A stretch of 64,000 nucleotides of DNA from Capra hircus (GCF_001704415.2 NC_030811.1:52255591-52319590), one strand, 5' to 3'; shown: positions 10,783 through 22,689, counted from the stretch's first letter. Numbers and translations: made by a program. Notes: generated by a model from the sequence alone, not told the origin.

Positions 10783-10850
10783 GGCCATCTATGGGGTTGC
10801 ACAGAGTTGGACACGACTGAAGCAACTTAGCAGCAGCAGCAGCAGCAGCA
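10783..10850 (+). mobile_element. Bov-A 3' fragment with AGC microsatellite
   Basis: About 45 bases of Bov-A 3' end (ccatctatggggttgcacag, 'gttggacacgactgaagc') run into AGC repeats at about 10830-10849. AGC repeats commonly grow from Bov-A tails and may be polymorphic in length. Confidence 0.8.
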
Positions 10851-10859
10851 CATGACTCA

Positions 10860-11949
10860 AACATTATTGAACCATGTAAATATATATGCTAGAAAGCCTT
10901 CATTCCTGTCCCCTAGCTAGTTAGCGTCCAACATACAGAGGCCATCCACTCAGGGTTTCTGCAGCTACACACAAGAACATTTAAATATACATGCTTATTT
11001 CACCTTCATTCTGGTAGTATCAGATGACTTTGAAAGTGGATGCAAACATTCTGGGCACTGGAGAAGCTATACTTGAATAAATGGGCAACTGAGAGCCGAG
11101 GTCAAAAAGAACTGTTTGCTTTGGGTCCACTGACAAATTGTGGTCTGGGACCTGCAGAATTGAGGCTAAGACCTGAGGGGTGGTGACAAGAGCATGGGCC
11201 AGCCACCTCTGAGGGTGCAGTGACATGCCAGCCAGCCTGCACAGATGACGTCTTCATCTTTTTCCTCTCTTATTTCCAGATGAGGACGGCAACTTTTTAC
11301 TTACTTTTTGGCAAGATTCACAACCACTTTTACATAGGTTAGTCCCACTATTTTCAGTGTTGTTGCTGGTGTTCATTTCATTTTTATTCCCTTTTTCCAT
11401 GTCATCAGTTCAGGATGTTTGACAATCACCCCTTTCCTTGCCTACAAATTAACGTCACTGTCTCCTGTTATCTTAGTTTCAAACTGGCGGTTTTAGTTTT
11501 GTTATGACTAATTCTAAATTTAGGCACTTGTCAATTCCGCTCCAAAAGTTGTGAGGGACCAAGAAAGAAGATGCTGTAGATGTGGGCTGAGTTTACCCAA
11601 AAGCTTTGTCCACCTCTCGTGTTTCATCCCCCTATGTTATCACCCCTCTCCCACCATTCTGGTTGACTTTCTTACCTCCTCTCTCTTCTTCTTATGGTTA
11701 ACTCCTTCCTACATCTCAAACCTTCCATCTGACTTCACTTACATTCTGACTGCAGTAACCTTTCGAATTTCTCTGAATGAAGGTCAGCTGGTAATAAGTG
11801 ATCTGCTTTTGTTTCTTTACAAAGGTCATTATTGCTCTCACTATTGAAAGTTATTTTCACTAGGAAGTAAATAAAATTCTACATTGGTAGCTATATTCTT
11901 TCAGCACACAGAAAATATCATTTTTATTGAATATATATTAGATCTTATT
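10860..11949. other. Stretch without a recognised gene
   Basis: This holds one exon-like segment at 11280-11337 (entered separately) and short frames without motifs. No repeat family is recognised with confidence. Confidence 0.35.
11280..11337 (+). other. Exon-like segment between strong splice-site matches
   Basis: A 17-base run rich in pyrimidines ends in ttatttccag at 11279. The next 58 bases end at 'tacatag', followed by gttagt at 11338. All three frames can be read for most of its length. No protein family is recognised, and pairs of splice-like sites occur by chance in DNA of this size. Confidence 0.15.
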
Positions 11950-12107
11950 GATCCCCGGGTGAGGAAGATCCCCTGGAGGAGGGCATGGCAACCCACTCCG
12001 GTATTCTCACCTGGAGAATCCCATGGACAGAGGAGCCTGGCAGGCTACAATCCGTGGGGTCACGCAGAGTTGGATACAACTACAGCGACTTGACACATAC
12101 AGACCTT
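11950..12107 (+). mobile_element. Bov-tA SINE, 5'-truncated
   Basis: It begins inside the post-tRNA region (gatccccgggtgaggaagat). It continues through 'ggcatggcaacccactccgg', 'agaggagcctggcaggctac' and the 3' 'gcagagttggatacaact'. The tRNA head is missing. Confidence 0.85.
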
Positions 12108-12149
12108 ATCACTCTGTGTTCGGTGCCTTTTCATCTCTCTTCCATTTTC

Positions 12150-12480
12150 CCCCTATATTCCCCCTGCTATGTTCCAGATACTTTGTCTAATACAGCTGTT
12201 AACCCCATCTATAAAATTTTCAATTTGAGTTACTAGTTTCAAGACATTCAATTTAGTTCTTTTTCAAATATGCTAGATCACTTTTGTGTGTGTGTGTGTG
12301 TGTGTGGTTTTTTTTTTTTTTTTCATATCTGTCACTTGTGCTTAATAATTCCTTGACCTCGGTTATTTGTGGGTCTGTTTCTACTTTCTGTTGTTTCTGC
12401 TGTTCTCACATTTGATGCCTAACTTCCTTGGGTGTTTGGTTACTTTGACTTTGTGCTTCTCCTTGCCCTTGAAAAATTAT
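12150..12480. mobile_element. Probable ancient L1-derived fragment
   Basis: Phrases such as 'caatttagttctttttcaaat' and 'gggtctgtttctactttctgttgtttctgctg' resemble an old L1M segment on the complementary strand. Divergence is high and the boundaries are guesses. Confidence 0.4.
12284..12323. repeat. TG microsatellite followed by poly-T
   Basis: Roughly eleven TG units at about 12284-12307 are followed by 18 or so T at about 12306-12323. Confidence 0.9.
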
Positions 12481-12965
12481 ATATGGGGGTTCTTTGAGGC
12501 CAAGAATAAAGATGCTGCCTCTAGAAAGAAGCTGCCTTTGTTGTTGCCACATGAATAACTATTGTCTGTCTGGGATTACTTTAAACTAAACCCATGGTGT
12601 GAGGTTCTTTTGGACCACCCACAGGATGTAAATTTGAGGTAAAATTCTTTGTGAGGGCTATTTTGTGGTTAAAAACAATCTCAGGATGGGTTTCCCCCTG
12701 CTCAGCCCAGCTTGAAGGCAATTTCCTTGCCTCCCCTGGGGTTGGAATGTGTCAGTTTTACTTCTGGTTAGGTCTTACCACGTTGTTCTTTCTTATTGTG
12801 GGGGTTTTCTGTTATATTCTCAACTTGGGGTGGGGTTAAGACTTCACTTTCTCTCCTTTCTTTCAACACAACAAAGACAATTTCAAAGTTGCTGTGAGTG
12901 ACGAACAATCTCAAGGTACAAGAAGCTGTTTCACTCACTTCTCTCTTGCTTTCTGGCTTTTGCTT

Positions 12966-12988
12966 TTATATATATATATATATATAGT
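12966..12988. repeat. TA microsatellite
   Basis: About ten TA units. A second mixed TA/TG tract lies at about 13255-13308. Both are simple sequence. Confidence 0.85.
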
Positions 12989-13309
12989 TTGATAGATCTT
13001 CCTTGTCTTAAGGGATATGTTTTTTAAAAATGTTTTTCCATTATTAATTGCTTTCAGTGGCAGGGTTGTTGTGACTAACCTAGCTTGCTATTATCAAAAA
13101 TAGCAGTATGATTACCTATTTAGTTTTAACAACTACATACTTTCCTGATATACAAATACACCAGAGCAATTTAATCACTTTCTTATGAGGGACTTTTTTT
13201 CTAATCTTTTGGTCTTATAAATCTGCAACAATCAAATTTCCACCTCTACCATTGATATATATAATATACATATAATGTATGTGTGTGTGTATAATATATA
13301 TATATATTT

Positions 13310-13910
13310 CTGTAGCATAAATGCTCAGAAATGGATATCGGGACCAGCACGTATCATAAAATTTTACTTTTGATAGTTATCACCCAGTTACACACCAATG
13401 TACTAACAATGTATGATAGTTTCATCATTACCTTCTTGAGTGTTATAATACTTTTTGGACTTGGAGGAAGGCAGCTCTTAAAACTATGTTCTCAAATGCT
13501 GTCTTAGCTTGTCTAGAAGTTGTGGCCATGAGATTGTGATCAAGGTGGGACCTACTAAGGGTGGACCATGACTCCTCTTACAACCCACCTTAGAATGAAT
13601 ACTGAGTGTTTAATCATATCCTTGTGCCCTGTAGTGTCTTGACTTAAACAAAAACTGTAAGGCCATGAAGGACAGAGATGAAGTTGGAATTTAATGATAC
13701 TGCTCATTTCCCAAAGGTCTAGTGCAGAGCGACCTGAGCCAGCTCTGAATTGGGGGCTAGGAAATTTTCCAACACTGAATTTGTCCAAATGGCTGTGAAA
13801 ATTTTCTAGAAACTCATCATGGGATGAACTTTATCTCTTCTGAAAAGGTGTGCATATTACTGATAAAAGTCTGAATCCAGGCAACAGAAACAATTCTTAA
13901 GCAACACTTA
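13310..13910. other. Stretch without a recognised feature
   Basis: A 77-codon minus-strand frame ends at 13555 but has no recognisable motif, and its composition matches the surrounding sequence. I see no repeat I can name. Confidence 0.35.
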
Positions 13911-14294
13911 GTATCATGGACTGAACTGTGCCCCACCCCCACCCCTATTCCTTTGCTAAAGTCCTAATCCCCGTTATCTCAGAATGTATTTGGAGATATG
14001 CCTTTAAAGAGGTACTTAAGGTTAAATGAGGTCATTAGGGTGAAACTTAAATCTTCTGGTGTACTTATAAGAAGAGATTAGACACCAGCAACATGCGCAG
14101 AGGGAACACCTTGCAAAGAAACAGGGAGGAGATGGCCACCTGCAAGCCAAGGAGAGAGATCACGGAAGAAACCAGCTCTGCTGACACCTTGGCCTTAGAC
14201 TTCTGGCCTCCAGAATCATGAGAAAATAGATTTCTCTTGTTCACCCCACACTGTCTGTGGTACTTTGTTGTGGCCACCTTAGCACATAAACACA
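13911..14294 (+). mobile_element. MLT1-type LTR (MaLR), nearly complete
   Basis: The start 'tcatggactgaactgtgccc' is followed by 'tgtatttggagatatgcctttaaag', 'ggttaaatgaggtcattagg', 'acttataagaagagattagac', 'cttctggcctccagaat' and the end 'ggtactttgttgtggcca'. The match to the MLT1 layout is good over about 380 bp. Confidence 0.85.
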
Positions 14295-15560
14295 GCCAGC
14301 GATGGTCAAGGAATTGTGTATCATGCCTGATCTTATATCACAGCTTTGGGATCAAGAAAATATCATGAGTGGGAACTTATTTGATAACTTGTCAATACTT
14401 GCCTTGTCTCTGCTCTACTTAATACACTTCTTAAGGAGTCCACAAAGTCATTTAAGTTTGAGATAAAATTTTTGTGAAACTTTCAGAACTGTGATATATT
14501 CTTATGTTTGCTTTTTATGAAAGCAGTGTGATACAAAATGGCATAACATATATTGATAACTAGAACTTTTCAATATGGTTGCAAGTCAGACTTACAGTTC
14601 TCTTTGTACTGTGTTGGCCGTAATGTCCAGGTTGGTCCTGGATAAGTCCTGGACAGGGTCCCTGGCACAGGTAGACCTTCAATACAGATGCCTCCCTGGG
14701 TGACTGGGTGATAGAGCGGATAAACTGCACGCACTTCTGTGGATGAAGGCAATCTGAGGCTCACTTAAAGACCAACCCCTAGATATTAGGTCAAGATTTT
14801 GAACCCCCTGTTGTGTGTGCTTCAGTAGTTGGGGGTAGAATTTGGCTCAGCAGGTATTAGGAGAGGCCTGCTTGGATCATCAACAGGATATCTGCTTACT
14901 AGCAAGGTGAAGCACAGCCTTTGGGAGCACAATTTGTAAACTATCTAACATAGGTTTATTGAGATAGAAAAAATAACTTTTATTTGCTTAATACAATTTC
15001 TTATTGTTTACTTTACAGAGTGCTTATGAAAAAACATAACATTTTACATTTTTTGAGGAGGATTTTAAAAAATTCTTCATTTGATGTTCTTCTGGCCAAA
15101 GAAATTTACTTATGTTAAGCATAGAGAAAGGGCTTAACGCTTACAGTCTGTTTTTCTTTCATATTTTGAATTTAAATATACACAATATTGTAAAATATAG
15201 GACCCTTCAGTCATATTCTGTTGACGTATGCTCTGCTCTGGATATCCATTCAAATTGCTAAAGACCTAGATGAAAATAGTTTCTTCATAAATCTTTTGTA
15301 TTATATATATGCCTAACTGCCATACCTGCATTTCCCTAGAATCCATTATAATTCTGAAAGCATTAGAAATTTGCAAACTTAAATGTAGAAGACAAACTTA
15401 CAAAAATCAAAACCCCTAACTTACCGTACTTTATTTAAAAACAAACAAAAAAGATAAAACACACTATAGCTGAACCAAGCGATTTGAACTTTCTCTCAAA
15501 CTTCCCACATCTTTTCACTTTATAATGTAAACCTGAATAGGAAGTTTATGAAAGTATTTC
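14295..15560. other. AT-rich stretch, no gene recognised
   Basis: A 64-codon minus-strand frame at 14570-14764 contains no known motif. A weak L2-like phrase (ccctggcacaggtagacc) occurs near 14660. The rest is low in information content. Confidence 0.35.
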
Positions 15561-16225
15561 ACATTGCAATAATACTAATACTTTTTAGTTTTGAAATAAT
15601 TGCAAAAGCACAGTAAAGGTGTAGGAATTAAGACCTCCTATCTATCCATCAATCAGAGACCCTAGTCACGTTTCACAATGTGTCCTGGGTAGTGTCCTTC
15701 ATAGCAAAATGATCCAATACAGCATCATCTTTGTCTTAAGCTGTCAACACACTTCAGTCTTTTTCAATCCAGAACAATTCCACAAGTCCTTCCTTGGCAT
15801 TCAGAGCTAAAACATTTTTACAGACAACAAGCAAGTTATTTTTTAGAATGCTCCTCGATTTAGGGTGGTCTGATGTTTCCTTGCACTTAGATTCAGATTA
15901 TGTGTGCGTTCTGGCAGGAATATTACAAAAACAATGCTAAATTCCCCTTGAATCTTGTCAGGTGCATATGATTTCAATCTGGTGATGTTACATTTAACGT
16001 TACACTTGAATAAGGTAGTGTCTGCTGCTATTTTTATGTCAGTGGAAAGCTACTTTTCCCACTTACTTATAAAGTCTTTTATGGGGAGATCCTTTGAGGC
16101 TATATAAATATTCTATTTGTCTTTTACCCAGGAGTTGTAGCATCCATTGATATTTGTTGCCTGAATTGATAATTGCTAAGATTGTTGCATAACCATGATT
16201 TTTTTAATTCCTCTTACATTTAATA

Positions 16226-16430
16226 CTTCTCTGGTGGCTCAGTGGTAAAGAATCTGCTTGCCAATGCAGGAGACACGGGTTCAGTCCCTGAGTCAAGAAG
16301 AGCCCCTGGAGAAGGAAATTGCAACCCACTCCAGTATTTTTGCCTGGGAAATCCCACGGACAGAGGAGCCTGGCCAGGCTACAGTCCATGGGGTCGAAAA
16401 AAGAGTCAGACACAACTTAACTAAACAGCA
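16226..16430 (+). mobile_element. Bov-tA SINE, full length
   Basis: It has the complete tRNA-Glu-like head with A-box tggctcagtgg (16235-16245) and B-box ggttcagtccc (16278-16288). The Bov-A body and its 3' end, 'gagtcagacacaacttaac', follow. The boxes suggest it once had an internal RNA polymerase III promoter. Confidence 0.9.
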
Positions 16431-16929
16431 ACAATAACTTACTAAACAGAAGAGCTTTTTCTTCTCCCATTTATTCATTGTCTGTTTAAACCTGCATGAG
16501 CTAAAAGGATAGATTATTCAGTGGAGTATAATCCGTTCCTATCACTGTTGATTTTGATCTCATGTTGTCCCAGGTTTTCCCCGTGGTTGACTCTTCAAAG
16601 TGGCTCCTGTGTACTTTTGACATGCCCCTATCATTTTTGTGTACTTCATTACTTGGAGACATTAAATTAACTTTTATACTCATCTTGTGCTTTTTCTGCT
16701 CTAGTATTGAAATCAGTCGTTTTCTCTAAGACCTCCTCATCTAATTCCATTGTCAGTGGAAAATGGTTTCTAAAAAATCAAGATTCTGCATGCTGAGTAT
16801 GTTTACAGCTATGGGCTGTTGCAGCTTCCAGGAACTCTTGGTAGACAGAACTACAACAGAACAGAGATACCTCTGTATTCATATTTCTATCTATCTTCTA
16901 AAATGTATTCGCAAGAGTATTTCCGCGTG

Positions 16930-17048
16930 TACTTTCATGCATAGTCACTTCAGTAGTGTCCAACTCTTTGCGACCCTATGGATCGTAGCACGCCAGACTT
17001 CTTTGTCCATAGAATCTCTAGGCAAGAACACTGGAGTGGGTTGCCAAG
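16930..17048 (-). mobile_element. Bov-A-type SINE fragment
   Basis: The minus-strand Bov-A body is visible through 'gtccaactctttgcgacc', 'cgtagcacgccagacttc' and 'caagaacactggagtgggttgcc'. It ends abruptly where the old L1 sequence resumes. Confidence 0.85.
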
Positions 17049-17394
17049 AGTGTTTTCAGTTCAATTCAAACACAATGCTTCAGGGTTCCTTATCCTTCTC
17101 CCTTTTTATACTAATAATTCCCTTTTCTGACAACAAGAAATATGGCTCCATGATCCTCAGTATATTTACTTATTTGCTCAATCCACCTATATGCAACGAA
17201 GCCTCTAACCTCCTGGGCCGCCATTCATTCAACTGCTTTCTTGCTGTCCTTCTTACTTGGGCCTCCCTAATGAGTTTTTAAATTAACTACTAAGCAGGAA
17301 AAGAAGGAAGGGGGAATGGATGGAAGAGAGGAAGGAGGGATGGATATGAATTATAATACTGATTATGCATAAGTATAATATATAAATAGAAAGT

Positions 17395-17790
17395 CTGTGA
17401 ATCAGAGAAAGAAAATACAACAATAGGGATCCACCTGATTGAGAAGGCAGTATAAGTCAGGTGAGGCTAGGTTATGCTGCAGTGATAAACAACCCTAACA
17501 TCTTAGCCCTTTATAACAAACATTTATTTCTTCAGTCCCTCTTGTGTGGCTCTGCAAGATGACTGCTCTTTTTTCAGTAACTCTGCTTTAACCTTATTGT
17601 CCCTCCATCATCTGATACTCCTGTATCAACACTAGCCTTCAGGGACCTCTGAGGCAGGGAAAGAGCATAGTTGACCAACTCTGAAGCACTTTGTTATGGA
17701 AGGGACACATGTCAGTTCTTCTCACTATTTATTGATTAGAGAAAGTCAGGTGACCACTTATCATTTCAAGGGCAGATAATGATCCTCCAC
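17395..17790. mobile_element. Unnamed ancient interspersed repeat
   Basis: Phrases such as ggctaggttatgctgcagtg, 'aacaaacatttatttcttc' and 'gaagggacacatgtcag' match a common mammalian repeat consensus that I cannot name securely. A related copy surrounds the solo LTR near 53000. Confidence 0.45.
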
Positions 17791-18094
17791 ATTGCCTCTG
17801 AGAGGAGAGTAGAAAATACTGGTAAACACGAGGGTAACTATCACAAAGCATTTTCTCCCCACTGTCAGGAAAAGCTAACAATAGACCATTCAGATTCACT
17901 CTTTTGGTAAAGAAATTTATTATCTCCTTGTAGCCACAAATAATTTTGAACTCCAAGATAATGAAGATAAAGGTCCCATATAGCAACTGAGAAAATCATT
18001 TTAAAATGATTTCCTTCTGAATTTACATGGGACTTAAATCTGAATTTAGAGATGGGTCACATAGTTTTCGCTTTGAAAAACTTTTTAGTAACTG

Positions 18095-18300
18095 TGTAAG
18101 TCAGCCATTATTAATCCTGCACACACATTAGAATCCTCTGGGCAGGTTTATAAGAATCATTGCCTGGTCCTCACTCACAGAGATTCAGGTTGAATTGGCA
18201 TGAGTGGGGTCTGGATAGCAGTAGTTTAAAAAATTTCCTAGGTGAGTCTATTGCAAAGCCAGGATTGAAATCCCTGCATCCAGTCCTGACACCATTGTAG
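18095..18300 (-). mobile_element. MER5-type DNA transposon fossil
   Basis: The order is 'cacacattagaatcctctggg', 'attgcctggtcctcac', 'gagattcaggttgaattgg', 'ctggatagcagtagtttaaaaa'. It follows the complement of MER5A. Confidence 0.6.
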
Positions 18301-18419
18301 GGCATTCAACCTTTACATCACTTCCTGGGGCACCTCGCCATCCTCTAGTTCTAAGTTATGTCCTCTTATGCCCCTCTCTATTTTCCCTATGATATTCTTT
18401 ATTACACAACACTGTATTT

Positions 18420-18560
18420 GCCTGTAATCTTTCCCATACGTAGCTGACTATAAGATTTATAAAGACAGAGCCTATAATCCTCATTTATTGGATGCCCTTC
18501 TCCTGACATGGGGCCTAGCACATAATAGGTGCTCATTTAATGTGTATTGAACATATTAGT
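18420..18560 (+). mobile_element. L2 LINE 3' tail
   Basis: 'gcctagcacataataggtgctcatttaatgtg' is the diagnostic L2 3' end, here diverged. Confidence 0.7.
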
Positions 18561-18954
18561 AAATTAAAACATAAAGCTGGACTTAAGCCATCTGTTCCAG
18601 TATAAAACTTAGAGAAGATTAGACATACTAGGAAATAGACTGTATCCTTTGTGAATGACTGATATTGACCACTTGCTAGCTGCTCCTAATTGTACAATGA
18701 ACGTTTGTAAAACTGGCAAGTAAAATATTTGATGCTTATTGTGATTATCTGAACTTATTTGAAGGTTAGGCATACTCAGGAACTTTTCATAGGAGAATCA
18801 GAAATGGCCGATCCATTTGTCCAAGCATGTCTGTAAGCATTTGGGTAAGATAACATAATTAGTCATATTGCCTGTAGGATAAAGTATAAACTGCTCTGCT
18901 GTTCAAAGACCTTCACAACCTCTCGCCAGCCTAGCTTTCTAACTTCTCCTGGTT

Positions 18955-19190
18955 GAGTATCAGTGGAAAGAGGGGTTGTACATTTTGAATCCATAAATAT
19001 CAGAGTCAAATCGTTGTACCACGATATTCTTTCTATCTGAGAATCTTTGGTTGGTTTCTTAATCTCTGGGCCCCAGTGTCCCTATGTGTAAAATGGAGAG
19101 AGAAGGCTCACCTCTCATGGTTGATTTGAGGGATAAGTAAGATTTTGCATGTGACAGTGCTTCGTACACTGGAAAATCCTAGGAATGCTA
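18955..19190 (+). mobile_element. MIR SINE, diverged
   Basis: 'ttaatctctgggccccagtg', 'tgtaaaatggagag' and the 3' 'gacagtgcttcgtacac' follow the MIR layout. Confidence 0.65.
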
Positions 19191-20238
19191 TCTGTTTCTA
19201 GACACCCAAGAGAGCTACTGCGAAGAGTCATTTAAAGTTTCTCAACTTGGTGGCTTCCTCAGCCTAGAGGGCTCTTTCTTCATACTTCTCTCTTTTGAGT
19301 TCTTATGCTCAGTAATCATTAGTCTCCTTCCCTTTCCTCTTAAATCGTTATTTCTAAATCAGTCTGGGCAATGGAACCAGTGAAGAAGGAAAGATGTAAC
19401 CTGGATGACTATTTTCTGTACTGTCGTCAGTAGAGAACAATAGGGTAGAAAGAGTAATGCCCTCACACATTTGCTCACTAATTTCAAATGTGCCACTCAA
19501 TTTTAATTATTATTTTAGTACTTCAAAGCATATTCTGTGAAATTACTAAAGCCTGAGTAACTTGAAACCTCTCCCATTTCACTTGCCAATACATCGTTGC
19601 TGAGAAATGCAGTCAGTGGAATTCTGAGAGAATGATTTGATCTTTGGGTCAGGGACAGAAGGATTACTGAGGATTTTTATATGTTCTTAGAATGCCTTTC
19701 TATTTCAGGAGGAAAATAATACACATTCATTTCACACAAGCAAGTGGAATCAGACCAGAGAATTACTGATTTAGTAAAGAAGTGAATTTTTACTCCAAAC
19801 CACACTCATGATGTTTACAGATCTTAAATATAGAATGAAAAGAATTTGGAAAGCAAAACGTTTGTGACAGAAATTTTAAAAACGGATGCAGGCATGTAAT
19901 TAGAAATATATTTCAACTGTTTGAAGGCCTGGATTAATTTTTATGTAATAACGTTTGTTTCCAGGGTTTCCTGTTGAGATTAGAGACTTATACCAGCATT
20001 TACCAGCATAATGTCATGGAAGACTGATTCGGCACGATGCTCAATGATGAAATGTTTCAAGATTAAACCGGTTTGGTAAACTATGCGTGCTCTTATCCTG
20101 CTCGTGGAGATTCACATTGCATGTCGGCCTACTAAAACTCTGAGCAACAGTAAAGGTCCTGTTTAAGTTTATTTAACTCTGTCATTCCCAAATTGCTATG
20201 ACTATGGAGCCTTTTAAAAATTAATTATTATTATACCA
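19190..20238. other. Stretch without a recognised feature
   Basis: I see no coding frame with motifs and no repeat family. The stretch is AT-rich and ends at the SINE fragment beside BovB copy 2. Confidence 0.35.
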
Positions 20239-20343
20239 ATTAACAGGAGTGAATTGCCATTTCCTTCTCCAGGGGATCTTCCTGACCCAAGGATTGAGTC
20301 TGTACAGCACAGGCAGATTCTTTTGCTTACTGAGCTGCGAGGA
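20239..20343 (-). mobile_element. Bov-tA SINE fragment
   Basis: The minus-strand post-tRNA region and head are present: 'gtgaattgccatttccttctcc', 'ggggatcttcctgacccaagg', 'tactgagctgcg'. The 3' part is lost. A TA-rich tract (20347-20372) separates it from the BovB. Confidence 0.75.
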
Positions 20344-20383
20344 AAACATATATATATGTTTTATATATATATAAGATGTGTGT

Positions 20384-21276
20384 TGAGAAATCTGTATGCA
20401 GGTCAGGAAGCAACAGTTAGAACTGGACATGGAACAACAGACTGGTTCCATATAAGAAAAGGAGTACGTCAAGGCTGTATATTGTCACCCTGCTTATTTA
20501 ACTTATATGCAGAGTACACCATGAGAAACACTGGGCTGGAAGAAGCACAAGCTGGAATCAAGATTTCCGGGAGAAATATCAATAACCTCAGATATGCAGA
20601 TAACACCACCCTTATGGCAGAAAGTGAAGAGGAACTCAAAAGCCTCTTGATGAAAGTCAAAGTGGAGAGTGAAAAAGTTTACTTAAAGCTCAACATTCAG
20701 AAAACTAAGATCATGGCATCCGGTCCCATCACTTCATGGGAAATAGATGAGGAAACATTGAAAACAGTGTCAGACTTTATTTTTTGGGGCTCCAAAATCA
20801 CTGCAGATGGTGACTGCAGCCATGAAATTAAAGGACGCTTACTCCTTGGAAGAAAAGTTATGAGCAACCTAGACAGCATATTTAAAAGAAGAGACATTAC
20901 TTTGCCGACTAAGGTCTGTCTAGTCAAGGCTATGGTTTTTCCAGTGGTCATGTATGGATCTGAGAGTTGGACTGGGAAAAAGGCTGAGCGCCGAAGAATT
21001 GATGCTTTTGAACTGTGGTGTTGGAGAAGACTCTTGAGAGTCCCTTGGACTGCAAGGAGATCCAACCAGTCCATTCTGAAGGAGATCAGCCCTAGGATTT
21101 CTTTGGAAGGAATGATGCTAAAGCTGAAACTCCAGTACTTTGGCCACCTCATGCGAAGAGCTGACTCATTGGAGAAGACTCTGATGCTGGGAGGGAATGA
21201 GGGCAGGAGGAGAAGGGGACGACAGAGGATGAGATGGCTGGATGGCATCACTCACTCGATGGATGTGTCTGAGTGA
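20384..21276 (+). pseudogene. BovB reverse transcriptase C-terminal part
   Basis: The frame holds 'LRNLYAGQEATVRTGHGTT', the RT palm 'KGVRQGCILSPCLFNLY', and the catalytic box as YADN in place of YADD. It then runs through the C-terminal region with WCWRRLLRVPWTARRSNQ and YFGHLM. A two-base loss near 21268 (compared with the copy at 29453-29678) shifts the frame and stops it at 21276, about 30 codons early. The frame runs upstream to 20254 through the TA tract and SINE, giving an accidental 340-codon reading frame. Confidence 0.9.
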
Positions 21277-21370
21277 ACTCCGGGAGTTGGTGATAGACAG
21301 GGAGGCCTGGCGTGCTGCGATTCATGAGGTCACAAAGAGTTGGACACGACTGAGCTACTGAACTGAACTG
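20384..21370 (+). mobile_element. BovB LINE, 5'-truncated, 11 bp TSD, copy 2
   Basis: The BovB 3' part starts at 'tgagaaatctgtatgcagg' and ends in the 'gactgagctactgaactg' tail. The TSD aagatgtgtgt is perfect at 20373-20383 and 21371-21381. The target was an L1 3' UTR on the minus strand, whose 'tatccattcatctgttgatag' resumes right after the TSD. This is one of the best-preserved insertion structures in the window. Confidence 0.95.
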
Positions 21371-21381
21371 AAGATGTGTGT

Positions 21382-22660
21382 ATCCATTCATCTGTTGATA
21401 GATACTTAAGTTGCTTCCTTATCTTGGCTATTGTTCATAGAGTTGCTATGAGCACTGAAGTTATGTATCTTTTTTAATTAAGAGTTTTCTTTTGATATAT
21501 ACCAAGGAGTGGGACTGCTGAATCATGTTAGTTCTATTTTTAGATTTTTAAGGAATTTCCATGCTATTCTTCATAGTCGCTGTACCAATTTACAATTCTA
21601 CCATCAGTGTAGGAGGATTCCCTCTTCTCCACGCTCTCTCCAGCATTTATTATTTATAGACTTTTTGATGATGGCAACTTTGACCAGTGTGAGGTGATAC
21701 CTCATTGTAGTTTTGATTTGCATTTCTCTGATAATTAGTGACACTGAGCATCTTTTCATGTACCATCTTTTCATGTTTGCTATTTGTATGTCTTCTCTGG
21801 AGAAATGTTTAGGTCTTCTGCCCATTTTTGATTGGGTGGTTTGTTTGTTTATTTTTGATATTTATCTGTATGAGCTGTTTACCTATTTTAGAAATGAATA
21901 TCTGTTGGTCACAGCATTTGCAGGTATTTTCTCCCATTCTGTAGGCTGTCCTTCACTTTGTATATGGTTTCCATTGCTGTGCAAAAGTTTCTAAGTTTAA
22001 TTAGGTCCCATTTGTTTATTTTTGCTTTTGTTTCCCTCACTCTAGGAGACAGATTCCAAAAAAATGTTACTTTGATTATTCAGAATCTTTTATATTTCCA
22101 TGAAAGTGAAAGTGAAGTCGTGTCCAACTCTTTGCAATCCCATGGGCTGTAGCCTATGAGGTTCCTCCATCCATGAAATTTTCCAGGCAAGAGTACTAGA
22201 TTGGGTTGCCATTTCCTTCTCCAGGGCATCTTCCTGACCCAGGTATTGAACCTGGGTCTCTGGCATTGCAAGCAGACACTTTTACTGTCTGAGCCACAGG
22301 GAAGCTCCCCCATATATTTCCATACAAATTTCAAAATTCTTTGTTTTAATTCTGAGAAAAATGTCACTGATAATTTGATAGGGGTTCCATTGAATCTGTA
22401 GATTGCCTTGGGTAGTACGGCCATTTTAACAATATTGATTCTTCTAATCCAAGAACATGGTATGTTTTTCTTTCTGATTATGTCATCTTCAATTTCTTTC
22501 ATCAGCATTTTATAGTTTTTACAGTACAGGTCTTTTGCCTTAGGTAGCTTATTCCAGGTATTTTATTTTATTTTTTGTTTCAATGGTAAATGGAATTGTT
22601 TGCTTAATTTCTCTTCCTGATATTTGATTGTTTTTACATAAAGAATAATGTGATTTAAAA
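21382..22660 (-). mobile_element. L1 3' UTR and ORF2 end, interrupted by a SINE
   Basis: The complement of an L1 3' region is visible: 'gttgctatgagcactgaag', 'gaccagtgtgaggtgatacctcattgtag', 'tatctgttggtcacagcatttgcagg'. After the SINE comes 'ggttccattgaatctgtagattgccttgg'. BovB copy 2 inserted at its left side and Bov-tA at 22102-22312. Confidence 0.85.
22102..22312 (-). mobile_element. Bov-tA SINE with 11 bp TSD
   Basis: It is full length on the minus strand, with a GAAAGT-repeat tail at its left (3') end and the tRNA head at its right. The TSD tatatttccat is at 22091-22101 and 22313-22323. It splits the L1. Confidence 0.9.
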
Positions 22661-22689
22661 GTAGCCATAAAGGATTTTTTGCCCTCTTT

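Larger units (their letters stand above)
15560..17290. mobile_element. Old L1M segment interrupted by two SINEs
   Basis: Phrases of one old L1 consensus continue across both SINEs: 'tagaatgctcctcgatttagggtggtctgatg', then 'tagcatccattgatatttgttgcctgaat', then 'ctcctgtgtacttttgacatgcccctatcat'. It is interrupted at 16226-16430 and 16930-17048. Similar fragments are at 56760-57130 and 59560-59780. The strand was not settled. Confidence 0.65.

Noticed and set aside
12284..13308. TG/TA tracts as a regulatory Z-DNA element
   Set aside because: Short microsatellites of this type are common in mammalian DNA and nothing nearby suggests a promoter.
16226..16300. tRNA-Glu-like sequence at the head of Bov-tA copies as a tRNA gene
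   Set aside because: A- and B-box matches are present, but each is fused to the Bov-A body and lacks a proper acceptor stem and terminator. They are SINE heads.
16763..17281. 172-codon plus-strand frame
   Set aside because: It crosses old L1 text, a Bov-A SINE and L1 again, so it is a chance join.
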